Positions 1 to 6,285 of a DNA stretch of 30,194 bases are shown here, one piece after another. Positions within the stretch are counted from its first letter, which is position 1. The number at the start of each line of letters is the position of its first letter. Both the position numbers and the translations under genes were made by a program. The notes beneath the pieces were generated by a model. That model was given only the letters and a program-made list of their open reading frames with translations. It did not search any database and was not told the origin of the DNA. Source of the stretch: a virus; the IMG/VR virus record IMGVR_UViG_3300037296_000070, positions 1 through 30,194 of that record; one strand, given 5' to 3'.

Positions 1-2
1 GA

Positions 3-65
3 GCAAGCGAGTATTGCAAGACTGTTGAGGCGATGAAAATAACGCTTAGAGAGTTACAAAAGTGA
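3..65 (+). CDS. 3' end of an unknown gene cut by the window edge
   Basis: An open frame enters from the left edge and stops at the TGA at 63-65, leaving 20 visible residues ending TLRELQK. The stop overlaps the GTG start of the next gene (GTGA), as at many later junctions in this operon, which supports it being a real gene end. Too little remains to assign a family. Confidence 0.5.
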   Translation, partial: ASEYCKTVEAMKITLRELQK

Positions 66-367
66 AAAAATCCCCAGCCGACTATACCGCAGGCGAAGCT
101 AAGTACGCAGCTCGTAAGCTTGCGGTCAAGGCTGGCAAGCCAAATGCTATGACGTACTTTAAAAACGTCGCAGTGACGCTGGCAGGCGATTTTATCATCG
201 GGCTGTCGTACAACATCGAATTACAGCGTTACTCATGTAGCGCTATCGAGATAGACGGAGTTCGGTTTAATGATCCGTGTCGTTGGGATAAAAGTGGGAA
301 GGCGCTAGATGACGCTGTGAGCGATTTGAATATTGATTCGGTGCAAGTGGGTGTAAGAACAATTTAA
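62..367 (+). CDS. Phage protein of unknown function (101 aa)
   Basis: This 101-residue ORF starts with GTG, which overlaps the previous stop, and ends 23 bases before the resolvase gene. The first 25 residues are Lys/Ala-rich, and the rest is mixed polar with no membrane segment or catalytic motif I recognise. It sits in a co-directional early/middle cluster with recombination and nucleotide-metabolism genes, which is the only hint about its role. I do not recognise the family. Confidence 0.6.
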   Translation: MKKSPADYTAGEAKYAARKLAVKAGKPNAMTYFKNVAVTLAGDFIIGLSYNIELQRYSCSAIEIDGVRFNDPCRWDKSGKALDDAVSDLNIDSVQVGVRTI

Positions 368-390
368 GACAAACGTAGGGGTATATTTGA

Positions 391-915
391 ATGATTTTGA
401 TAGGGATAGACACAGGGGTGAGCACTGGTTTTGCGTGGAGCATCAACGGTAAGTTTCAAAGTATCGATACCGAGTCAATTTTGAGTGCTCAGGAGCGAGT
501 ATTAAACATCGCTAGTGATACGGCTAACGCTGGCATGGACGTTATTGTCTGTATTGAGGACGTGAGACTGCGTAAGTGGGTGCCAAAGGGCGTAGGCAAC
601 GAGCGTATGCAAGGCGTCGGCTCAGTAAAGCGTGATTGCTCGATATGGCAGGAGTTTTGCGAGCGTAACGGCCTACAGCATATATTTGTTGCACCAAAGG
701 CGATACAGACGAAGCTAAGCGAAAAAGACTTCAATATGATTACTCAGTGGCCTTACAAAACATCAGAGCACGCACGAGACGCTGGCATGATGATTTATAA
801 AGTCTATCGACTGTTAAAGCGCAAACATATCAATATTCCGGTTAAGTTCGAGCCAAAAATTAAAAAACCGCGCAAGCCAGCGCTATACAAAGCAAAAAAG
901 GAGAGGGGATTGTGA
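391..915 (+). CDS. RuvC-like Holliday junction resolvase (RNase H fold)
   Basis: This is probably a phage endonuclease of the RuvC/RNase H superfamily, which resolves branched DNA during recombination or before packaging. The N-terminal strand MILIGIDTG puts the first acidic residue at D7. A second acidic strand (VCIED, E56/D57) and a C-terminal SEHARDAG helix (H127, D130) complete the expected metal-binding acidic set. The length of 174 aa is normal for RuvC-type proteins, and a Lys/Arg-rich tail could bind DNA. A GTAGGGG ribosome site precedes the ATG. The stop overlaps the next GTG start, so translation is probably coupled. The fold call is confident; the exact substrate is inferred. Confidence 0.8.
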   Translation: MILIGIDTGVSTGFAWSINGKFQSIDTESILSAQERVLNIASDTANAGMDVIVCIEDVRLRKWVPKGVGNERMQGVGSVKRDCSIWQEFCERNGLQHIFVAPKAIQTKLSEKDFNMITQWPYKTSEHARDAGMMIYKVYRLLKRKHINIPVKFEPKIKKPRKPALYKAKKERGL

Positions 916-1784
916 GTGAGATTGAGATTGTGGTTGGTGATTTTTGGCAGACGAAAAAACCAAAGATTGATTGTGAGGTTACAAGTATTGAGGATATTGA
1001 CGGTATTACGTGGATTACAAGTTACTCAGCTATTGACCGTGAGACCGATAGTGATACCAAAGCTGATTTTTTGAGAGATTATGTATTTTTGAGAGCAGGT
1101 GAGCCGCTACCAGTAGTCACTGACGACACATTCAACGACGACACATTCAATGATGACACATTCGATGATGACACGCCAGCGCAGACGTTTGGTGATATCA
1201 CCCCACTTCATTTTAATAAGAGATACATGACCAGTGTACCGAATGTGTGGCGTAACGCAGGCAAGATGCGCCTTATTGGTATCGCAGGACCAGCACGCGC
1301 AGGCAAAGACACACTTTGCAGTTACATGCTCGATAACTTAGGCGGTATCTGGTTGCGCTCATCGTTCGCTGATCCGCTTAAAGAGATGCTACGCGCTATC
1401 GGAGTGGATTGCAGCGACGATGCCAAGGCAGTGGTAAGTGATGATTATGGCGTGACGCCACGGCACATGATGCAGACGCTAGGCACTGAATGGGGTCGCA
1501 ATCTTATTGATGGTGATATCTGGGTAAAAGCCTTTGCTCGCTTAAATGCTGGCAAGTGCGTGATTGTTCCTGATGTGCGTTTTGAGAACGAAGCCGACCT
1601 AGTGCGCGAGCATGGTGTGCTGATTCACTTAACTGGTCGCGGTGGTATCGAGGGTAATCATGTGTCCGAAAACGCTATTGAGTTTAAGGCTGGCGATATT
1701 GTCATTGATAACTCGCGTGACTTGGCTTGGTTGCATGGTCAGGTTGATGGTAATGCTGTGCTGGCTGGCTTGCAAACGACTTAA
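912..1784 (+). CDS. Deoxynucleoside monophosphate kinase-like protein with an extra N-terminal domain
   Basis: Residues about 119-290 look like phage dNMP kinases, which phosphorylate dNMPs to feed DNA synthesis. There is a P-loop GPARAGKDT at 126-134, a SSFADPLKEML segment, and the LGTEWGRNLID...DIWV signature near 190-205. VPDVRFENEAD near 219-229 is also typical. The first ~100 residues are a different, unrecognised segment, joined by an acidic linker built from 15-bp tandem repeats (DDTFN). The GTG start overlaps the resolvase stop and has AAGGAG at 898-903. Alternative starts at M106 or M119 would give the kinase alone. The kinase family call is firm; the N-terminal role is unknown. Confidence 0.78.
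   Translation: MSEIEIVVGDFWQTKKPKIDCEVTSIEDIDGITWITSYSAIDRETDSDTKADFLRDYVFLRAGEPLPVVTDDTFNDDTFNDDTFDDDTPAQTFGDITPLHFNKRYMTSVPNVWRNAGKMRLIGIAGPARAGKDTLCSYMLDNLGGIWLRSSFADPLKEMLRAIGVDCSDDAKAVVSDDYGVTPRHMMQTLGTEWGRNLIDGDIWVKAFARLNAGKCVIVPDVRFENEADLVREHGVLIHLTGRGGIEGNHVSENAIEFKAGDIVIDNSRDLAWLHGQVDGNAVLAGLQTT
1122..1174 (+). repeat. 15-bp in-frame tandem repeat (about 3.5 copies)
   Basis: Copies at 1122-1136, 1137-1151 and 1152-1166 read GACGACACATTCAAC with few changes, and a partial copy follows. They encode DDTFN/DDTFN/DDTFD/DDT, an acidic linker between the N-terminal segment and the kinase domain. The 15-bp unit keeps the frame, so copy number could vary by slippage without breaking the gene. 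Confidence 0.85.
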
Positions 1785-1824
1785 TGCTGTGGTGTCTGAC
1801 GAACTTAAATGGGTGAGGGATTAA

Positions 1825-1923
1825 ATGAATTATTCAAAATTGGTTTTTGCGGTTGCTGCATCAACAACGATTGTTATCGCTGTAAATATTATTGTTTTTA
1901 ACCATCTTTGGGAGCCAGTATGA
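1825..1923 (+). CDS. Small single-span membrane peptide (32 aa)
   Basis: The ATG at 1825 opens a 32-residue frame with a GAGGGA ribosome site just upstream. Residues about 6-26 (LVFAVAASTTIVIAVNIIVF) form one hydrophobic span with a short polar tail. Its TGA overlaps the ATG of the Q-like gene (ATGA), supporting translation. Function is unknown; it resembles the small membrane peptides common between phage middle genes. Confidence 0.55.
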   Translation: MNYSKLVFAVAASTTIVIAVNIIVFNHLWEPV

Positions 1924-2387
1924 GCGACGTAATCGATAGGGACGTGAAGGTTAAACTTGCTGCGTGGGGTGCATGGACTCGTAACACTGGCAGCGGTCAA
2001 GGTTGCTCAAGTCCAGCGCAAGCGCTTATCAACTGTGCACCAGTCTGTGACAGTGACTACAAGCGCTATGCTAAATACGAAGCGTTTGAGCACATAAGTG
2101 ATGAAGAAGCGTTAGAAGTAGAAGGTGCTATGGCAACACTCAAACGCTACTCAGCGCGATTAAACGTAGCATTAGGGCATATGCTAGACAATGAGCTTGA
2201 CGATGATAACTTGCTAATCTGCGTGTTAATGTACCCAGTGTTAGAGATGCACTTTCGATACGATGAATCGTTTAGTCGTATCGCAAGAGAAATGACTAAA
2301 GATTTAGGCAAGAAAATTACAGACGTTAAGATTAAAGCCATTATGGAGCGTGGCGCGGGATTTATAGAAGGTGTTTTAATAAAGTGA
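1920..2387 (+). CDS. Q: Q-type late antitermination protein
   Basis: This is probably the late-gene antiterminator, which loads on RNA polymerase at the late promoter so that it reads through terminators. It has the pattern of the phage 82/phi80-type Q family: an N-terminal AAWGAWTR motif, a middle DEEALEVEGAMATLK segment, then a RYDESFSRIA helix-turn-helix-like stretch and a C-terminal AGFIEGVL. I chose the ATG at 1920 over a TTG at 1908 because GGGAG at 1910-1914 is well spaced for it and it overlaps the preceding stop as ATGA. The protein is 155 aa, in the normal range. A consensus promoter followed by a terminator lies about 1.2 kb downstream. Confidence 0.75.
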   Translation: MSDVIDRDVKVKLAAWGAWTRNTGSGQGCSSPAQALINCAPVCDSDYKRYAKYEAFEHISDEEALEVEGAMATLKRYSARLNVALGHMLDNELDDDNLLICVLMYPVLEMHFRYDESFSRIAREMTKDLGKKITDVKIKAIMERGAGFIEGVLIK

Positions 2388-2415
2388 TTTATTTTAAATT
2401 AATTGCAAATAGTAG

Positions 2416-2444
2416 TTGCATATTTATAGTGGTCACTATATAAT
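2416..2444 (+). promoter_or_regulatory. Promoter with overlapping operator-like palindrome
   Basis: A perfect -10 TATAAT at 2439-2444 lies 17 bp from a weak -35 TTGCAT at 2416-2421. The spacer and -10 are covered by a 7-bp inverted repeat, TATAGTG-GT-CACTATA (2425-2440). Such a repeat would let a dimeric repressor block polymerase. It would drive the AT-rich gene starting at 2493. Confidence 0.6.
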
Positions 2445-2492
2445 AAACACATACCAAGCAAGATACTTAAACAAACCCCAGAGGGCGTTATC

Positions 2493-2831
2493 ATGAATAC
2501 TTCAGCTATCTTCAAAGCAGCACACGCATTAACTAAAGCAACTATCCAAACTAGCGATAACTACGCTGCAACTTTCGCAATTTGTTTAAAAGTTATCTAC
2601 GCAGAAAGCAAAGAAGAAACTATAGAGGCTAAACTTCTAGCAATGGGTTTAAAAGTTTGGGAAAAAGCTGAAATGAAACGCATCTATATGACTTGCGCTC
2701 AATTCAATCAAGCGACTGGCTTTAGCTTCAACCTTAACGATAAAAACAACAAAATATTCTTTGATTGTACGACAAATGCAATCATGCGTAGCTACAAAAG
2801 CAAAACCCCTTCAATCGAAGTTCAATTTTAA
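2493..2831 (+). CDS. Small AT-rich accessory protein of unknown function (112 aa)
   Basis: This 112-residue protein begins NTSAIFKAAHALTKA and has a KLLAMGLKVWEKAEMKRIYM core. It resembles small phage/plasmid proteins with an IFKxAHxL start, for which I know no function. Codons are visibly richer in A/T-ending forms (AAA, GAA, GCA, ACT) than in the flanking genes, and it has its own promoter/operator. Both suggest separately acquired cargo. GAGGG at 2481-2485 is the likely ribosome site. No catalytic motif, signal peptide or membrane segment is seen. Confidence 0.7.
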   Translation: MNTSAIFKAAHALTKATIQTSDNYAATFAICLKVIYAESKEETIEAKLLAMGLKVWEKAEMKRIYMTCAQFNQATGFSFNLNDKNNKIFFDCTTNAIMRSYKSKTPSIEVQF

Positions 2832-2857
2832 TTAAACATAAAAAAGGAATATATGTC

Positions 2858-3046
2858 ATGAGTCAATTTAAAATAAGTTATCAGCATCGCGAAGCAGATT
2901 TTGGTCAAGCTAAGCGAATTTGGTCTAGCAACTATCAGATAGTAGATGCAAGCAGCGAGGATGATGCTAAGTCTATATTTGAACAAGACTGGTCATCGAG
3001 CAATGAGTTTGAAATAAAAGAAATTAGCAAGTGTGGTGCTCAGTAG
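2858..3046 (+). CDS. Small hypothetical protein (62 aa)
   Basis: A 62-residue ORF begins MSQFKISYQHREADFG and ends CGAQ. AAAAAGGA at 2841-2848 gives a ribosome site for the ATG at 2858. The nearby ATG at 2853 runs into a stop at once, so it is not used. The sequence is acidic with no recognised motif. It lies between the AT-rich unknown gene and a DUF1456-like gene, probably on the same transcript. Confidence 0.55.
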   Translation: MSQFKISYQHREADFGQAKRIWSSNYQIVDASSEDDAKSIFEQDWSSSNEFEIKEISKCGAQ

Positions 3047-3124
3047 TCTTATAATCAGCGCATAGCTGGCTTAGAAAGTAGTTCTTATAATTTTATCCGC
3101 TGCGTAGGCGGTTTAAGGTGCAAT

Positions 3125-3391
3125 ATGAATAACAATTATGTATTTCAAAGACTACTAGCGACTTTCGATCTAAGTCGCAATCACGATCTGACCGCTAAGG
3201 TTTTCGAGCTTGGCGGTCAGCGCAGCGAGGTCAGCAAGTCTTTAGTTAAATCATGGCGTACTCATGATATTAATAGCAAGCATTACAAGCCGATGCGTGA
3301 TGATACGCTAAAAATATTCTTAGACGGGATTCAACAAGCGAGTAAAGACGGGTTAATAACAATCTATCTAAGCGAGGTGGGCGATGACTGA
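3125..3391 (+). CDS. DUF1456-like (YehS-type) small protein
   Basis: The 88-residue protein resembles one DUF1456 repeat. It has an N-terminal NNNYVFQRLLATFDLS helix, a LTAKVFELGG segment, a VSKSLVKSW helix, and a C-terminal DDTLKIFLDGI that matches the family's LxxFLDGLI ending. YehS-type proteins normally carry two such repeats, so this is a half-length form. The biochemical role of the family is not known to me. An AAGGTG site precedes the ATG. The stop overlaps the next ATG by eight bases, so the two are probably coupled. Confidence 0.55.
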   Translation: MNNNYVFQRLLATFDLSRNHDLTAKVFELGGQRSEVSKSLVKSWRTHDINSKHYKPMRDDTLKIFLDGIQQASKDGLITIYLSEVGDD

Positions 3392-3566
3392 GACAGCGCA
3401 AGCAAAAGCAAGCAGTCGTTATGAGTCTAAGACATACAGACCGCGAGTTGTGCTTAATCCCGATAACGATATTGAGCGGCAAATCATTGATGCGATAAAG
3501 TCTGATGATATGAGTTTTAGTGAACGATGCAAGCAGCTACTATCAAAGCACTATGATATAACTTGA
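3384..3566 (+). CDS. Small ribbon-helix-helix-like protein (60 aa)
   Basis: The last 40 residues (RPRVVLNPDNDIERQIIDAI, then a helix to KQLLSKHY) have the strand-helix-helix layout of Arc/CopG-type repressors. This is by pattern only. If right, it could bind a palindromic operator such as those at 2425-2440 or 3568-3580. The gene overlaps the DUF1456-like gene, and its own stop (3564-3566) lies inside the -35 box of the next promoter. A small non-regulatory protein is the alternative. Confidence 0.5.
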   Translation: MTETAQAKASSRYESKTYRPRVVLNPDNDIERQIIDAIKSDDMSFSERCKQLLSKHYDIT

Positions 3567-3592
3567 CAGCTCAATGAGCTATGTAGTAATAT
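3563..3592 (+). promoter_or_regulatory. Candidate late promoter (pR'-like) with palindromic spacer
   Basis: A consensus -35 TTGACA at 3563-3568 is followed at 18 bp by TAATAT (3587-3592). The spacer starts with the 13-bp palindrome AGCTCA-A-TGAGCT (3568-3580). A leader of about 100 bases follows and ends at a strong terminator (3694-3726), ahead of the packaging genes. With a Q-like gene upstream, this matches the lambdoid pR'-tR' layout. No transcription data support it here. Confidence 0.55.
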
Positions 3593-3693
3593 CCTTTTAT
3601 GCTCCGCATTTTATGTGTTGAGCGAACAAAATAGCACCGTAATCACTGCTCACTAAGCATGACTTTATGATGTAAATTGCGGTCATTAATTCC

Positions 3694-3726
3694 AAAGCCC
3701 TATCATTAATTTGATGGGGCTTTTTT
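3694..3726 (+). terminator. Intrinsic terminator (tR'-like)
   Basis: A 12-bp stem pairs 3694-3705 with 3712-3723 with one G-T wobble. The loop is TTAATT, and a T run at 3721-3726 follows. It ends the leader from the 3563 promoter and nearly repeats the terminator at 29954-29986. Confidence 0.85.
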
Positions 3727-3754
3727 ACGTCTACTTTTTGGCAGGGATGCTGAT

Positions 3755-3910
3755 ATGTGCGATCTGAGCAACGCTGAAGTCTTTAATCGTTGGAAGCAAT
3801 GCAAGAAGCAAACAGCCAAGGATTATTGGTATGACTTCTTAAAAAGCCGCGCTGATAGAAGCTATCCAGGCGCAAAAGATTACGTAGATAGAATGGATTT
3901 CTTTAAATAA
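3755..3910 (+). CDS. Small hypothetical protein (51 aa)
   Basis: The ATG at 3755 opens 51 codons beginning MCDLSNAEVFNRWKQCKKQ and ending VDRMDFFK. GGCAGGG at 3740-3746 is well placed as a ribosome site. An earlier ATG at 3747 stops after six codons. The peptide is rich in Lys, Tyr and Asp and looks helical and soluble. It lies between two terminators at the head of the late region. I do not recognise it. Confidence 0.5.
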   Translation: MCDLSNAEVFNRWKQCKKQTAKDYWYDFLKSRADRSYPGAKDYVDRMDFFK

Positions 3911-3916
3911 CCACTT

Positions 3917-3947
3917 TGACCGCTATTGATTTAGACGGTCATTTTTT
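3917..3947 (+). terminator. Intrinsic terminator
   Basis: TGACCG (3917-3922) pairs with CGGTCA (3936-3941). CTA/TAG may extend the stem with one bulged A, and TTTTTT follows at 3942-3947. It separates the 51-aa ORF from the metallopeptidase gene. Confidence 0.7.
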
Positions 3948-3973
3948 ATACTCGCTGATTGGAGGTGAGCATT

Positions 3974-4537
3974 TTGAAAAGACCAATGCCACCAACCAAT
4001 GATCTACGCCCATTAATGGCTGCGCCTGAAATATATGAATGGCTGCACGCTACGATACTCAACCCTGATCATGAGTGGTTTAACGAAGACCATAGACACT
4101 TGATGGAATACTCAGTAACTGAAATAGCGTTTATGTGGGCCCAAAGCGAATATGTCAAAGCCGGTAAGCAGATATTAGGCCAGTGTGAAAAAGTCATGAT
4201 GATGGCCGGAGGTTGGAAGAAGACACGTCAAGAAATGTGGTTTGAAGACACGTTGGGCGCGGTACCGGATTATCTAATCACTTTAGATGCTAATTATTGC
4301 CGTGATTGTACAGACGCTGAGTTTGCCGCATTGGTTGAGCATGAGATTTATCACATGAGGCATAAACCAGATATGTTTGGTGATCCATCGTTTAAAGCAG
4401 ACGGCAGACCACAGCTTGAATTGATTGCTCACGATGTTGAGGAGTTCTTTGGCGTCGTCAGAAGATACGGCGGTGATGAAGCGGTTATTAAAATGGCTGA
4501 GCTGCAAGATTGTGAGCCAACTATAAACATAAATTAG
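3974..4537 (+). CDS. Putative phage metallopeptidase (HExxH)
   Basis: This resembles the phage metallopeptidase family often encoded just before terminase genes. It has a zinc-binding HEIYH at residues 123-127 within LVEHEIYHM, and a downstream AHDVEEFFGVVRRYG segment whose H153/D154/E156 could supply another ligand. I place the start at TTG 3974 because a near-perfect GGAGGTGA (3961-3968) precedes it. A frame-compatible TTG at 3959 has no ribosome site. The protein is 187 aa with no signal peptide. Its target is unknown. Confidence 0.7.
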   Translation: MKRPMPPTNDLRPLMAAPEIYEWLHATILNPDHEWFNEDHRHLMEYSVTEIAFMWAQSEYVKAGKQILGQCEKVMMMAGGWKKTRQEMWFEDTLGAVPDYLITLDANYCRDCTDAEFAALVEHEIYHMRHKPDMFGDPSFKADGRPQLELIAHDVEEFFGVVRRYGGDEAVIKMAELQDCEPTININ

Positions 4538-4565
4538 GTTTACTTAGAGATACGAGAGAGCATTT

Positions 4566-5039
4566 ATGGCAACCCTTAACAATAAGGTTAAGGCCTTTAT
4601 TGTACAAGGGCTTGCAACCTATATGACGCCATCGGAAGTAGCGGAAGCTGTAAAACAAGAATTTGATATTGTCGTGACCCGTCAGCAGGTTTCATGTTAT
4701 GACCCGGGCAAAGCTGCTGGTATTAACTTATCGAAAACATGGAAGGACCTATTCAAGAAGTTTCGCGATGACTTTAACAACGACATTCAAGCGATACCAA
4801 TCGCTAATAAAGCGTATCGATTAAATATGCTTGACCGTATGGCGCGTGATGCTGAGAAGTCAAAAAATAGGCCGCTAGCAGCAGCATTGGCAGAACAAGC
4901 AGCCAAAGAAATGGGCGAGGTGTTCACCAATAAGCAGAAGGTCGATAACACATCTAGTGATGGATCAATGGCGACCAAGCCGACAGTAATTAGGCTGGTT
5001 GCACCAAAGGTAGATGAAAATGGGCGAGCAATTAAATGA
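4566..5039 (+). CDS. Terminase small subunit (DUF2280)
   Basis: The protein matches the DUF2280 type of phage small terminase, which recognises phage DNA and recruits the large subunit. Residues about 1-55 (NNKVKAFIVQGLATYMTPSEVAEAVKQ...TRQQVSCYDP) form the helix-turn-helix-like DNA-binding part. The middle LNMLDRMARDAEKS...LAAALAEQAAKEMGE is the helical oligomerisation part. The C-terminus is polar and ends VIRLVAPKVDENG. Length (157 aa) is usual. It overlaps the large subunit gene by 26 bases. Confidence 0.85.
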   Translation: MATLNNKVKAFIVQGLATYMTPSEVAEAVKQEFDIVVTRQQVSCYDPGKAAGINLSKTWKDLFKKFRDDFNNDIQAIPIANKAYRLNMLDRMARDAEKSKNRPLAAALAEQAAKEMGEVFTNKQKVDNTSSDGSMATKPTVIRLVAPKVDENGRAIK

Positions 5040-6285
5040 TGAAGTCTATGCTGACATAACGATACCGCCAAAACTTATACCGGTATTTGAATCTAAGTCT
5101 CGCTACAAAGGTGCTTATGGTGGTCGCGGTAGTGCTAAGACACGCACATTCGCATTGATGACAGCCGTAGAGGGTTATCGACTAGCTGAAGCGTCAGCAA
5201 GCGGCATAATCCTATGCGGCCGTGAGTATATGAACTCACTAGAAGAGTCATCGCTTGAAGAAATCAAGCAGGCTATACGTTCAGTCGACTGGCTTAATGA
5301 TTACTATGAGATTGGTGAGAAGTACGTTCGCACCAAGAATAGACGTGTTGCTTATGCGTTTACTGGTCTACGTCATAACCTAGACAGTATTAAGGGTAAA
5401 TCAAGAATACTACTTGCTTGGGTCGATGAAGCTGAGAACGTCAGTGAAAAGGCGTGGCAGAAACTACTACCTACCGTCCGTGAAGATGATTCAGAGGTTT
5501 GGATAACGTGGAACCCTGAGCACGAGGGCAGCGCCACCGACAAACGCTTTAGGCAGAAGTATAACGAATTTATCGTTGAGTTGAATTATAGCGACAATCC
5601 ATTCTTTCCAGATGTGCTTGAGCAAGAGCGACTTAATGATCAAGAAAACCTTGATGATGCAACCTACTGCTGGATTTGGGAGGGTGCTTATCATGAGGCT
5701 TCAGACGCTCAGATATTCAATGGTAAGTTCGTCGTTAAGGAGTTCGCAAGACACCCAACATGGAATGGTCCATACAACGGCTTAGACTTTGGTTTTTCTG
5801 CCGATCCAACTGGCGCGACAAACTCGTGGGAACATGATGGCATTCTTTACATCGAACATGAGGCATGCAAGGTTGGTCTTGAGATTGACGACACGCCAGC
5901 ATATTTGAAAGACAACATACCAGGTGTCGAGAAGTATGAGCTTATAGCAGATAACGCCCGTCCTGAATCAATCAGCTACTTAAAGCGTAACGGCATACCG
6001 AAAATTAAGGCATGCGTTAAGGGTAAAGGTAGTGTTGAGGATGGTATTACTCACCTCAAAGGTTATAAGCAAATTGTCATACATCCTCGGTGCGTAAAGA
6101 CTGCGCAAGAATTTAGGCTGTACAGCTACAAGACGGACCGATTAAGCGGTGAGATATTGCCTGAGATTATCGATAAGCATAACCATTTGATTGACTCACT
6201 AAGATATGCACACGAGCGCACTATGAAGCGTGGTGCTAATACTAAACGACACAGAGCCACTGCTGGCAAACGGACGTATAGATGA
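5014..6285 (+). CDS. Terminase large subunit (PBSX family)
   Basis: This is the DNA-packaging motor with an ATPase and a nuclease domain. The Walker A-like GGRGSAKT is at residues 36-43, Walker B LLAWVDE at 133-139, and the coupling region ITWNPE at 164-169. The nuclease domain shows the three expected acidic sites: D258 (GLDFGF), D313 (IADNARPES) and D394 (NHLIDSLRYA). The length of 423 aa is typical. The start could be ATG 5014 or 5020 (MGEQLND); both lie inside the small subunit gene. Its TGA overlaps the portal ATG. Confidence 0.95.
   Translation: MKMGEQLNDEVYADITIPPKLIPVFESKSRYKGAYGGRGSAKTRTFALMTAVEGYRLAEASASGIILCGREYMNSLEESSLEEIKQAIRSVDWLNDYYEIGEKYVRTKNRRVAYAFTGLRHNLDSIKGKSRILLAWVDEAENVSEKAWQKLLPTVREDDSEVWITWNPEHEGSATDKRFRQKYNEFIVELNYSDNPFFPDVLEQERLNDQENLDDATYCWIWEGAYHEASDAQIFNGKFVVKEFARHPTWNGPYNGLDFGFSADPTGATNSWEHDGILYIEHEACKVGLEIDDTPAYLKDNIPGVEKYELIADNARPESISYLKRNGIPKIKACVKGKGSVEDGITHLKGYKQIVIHPRCVKTAQEFRLYSYKTDRLSGEILPEIIDKHNHLIDSLRYAHERTMKRGANTKRHRATAGKRTYR

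Noticed and set aside
1642-1824. 60-aa plus-strand frame overlapping the end of the dNMP kinase gene
   Set aside because: Most of it is an out-of-frame reading of the kinase domain, its composition is unlike a real protein, and no ribosome site precedes it. The true small gene starts at 1825.
3050-3091. Two TATAAT boxes before the DUF1456-like gene as promoters
   Set aside because: Neither has a recognisable -35 at 16-18 bp or an extended -10, so they were not listed as promoters.
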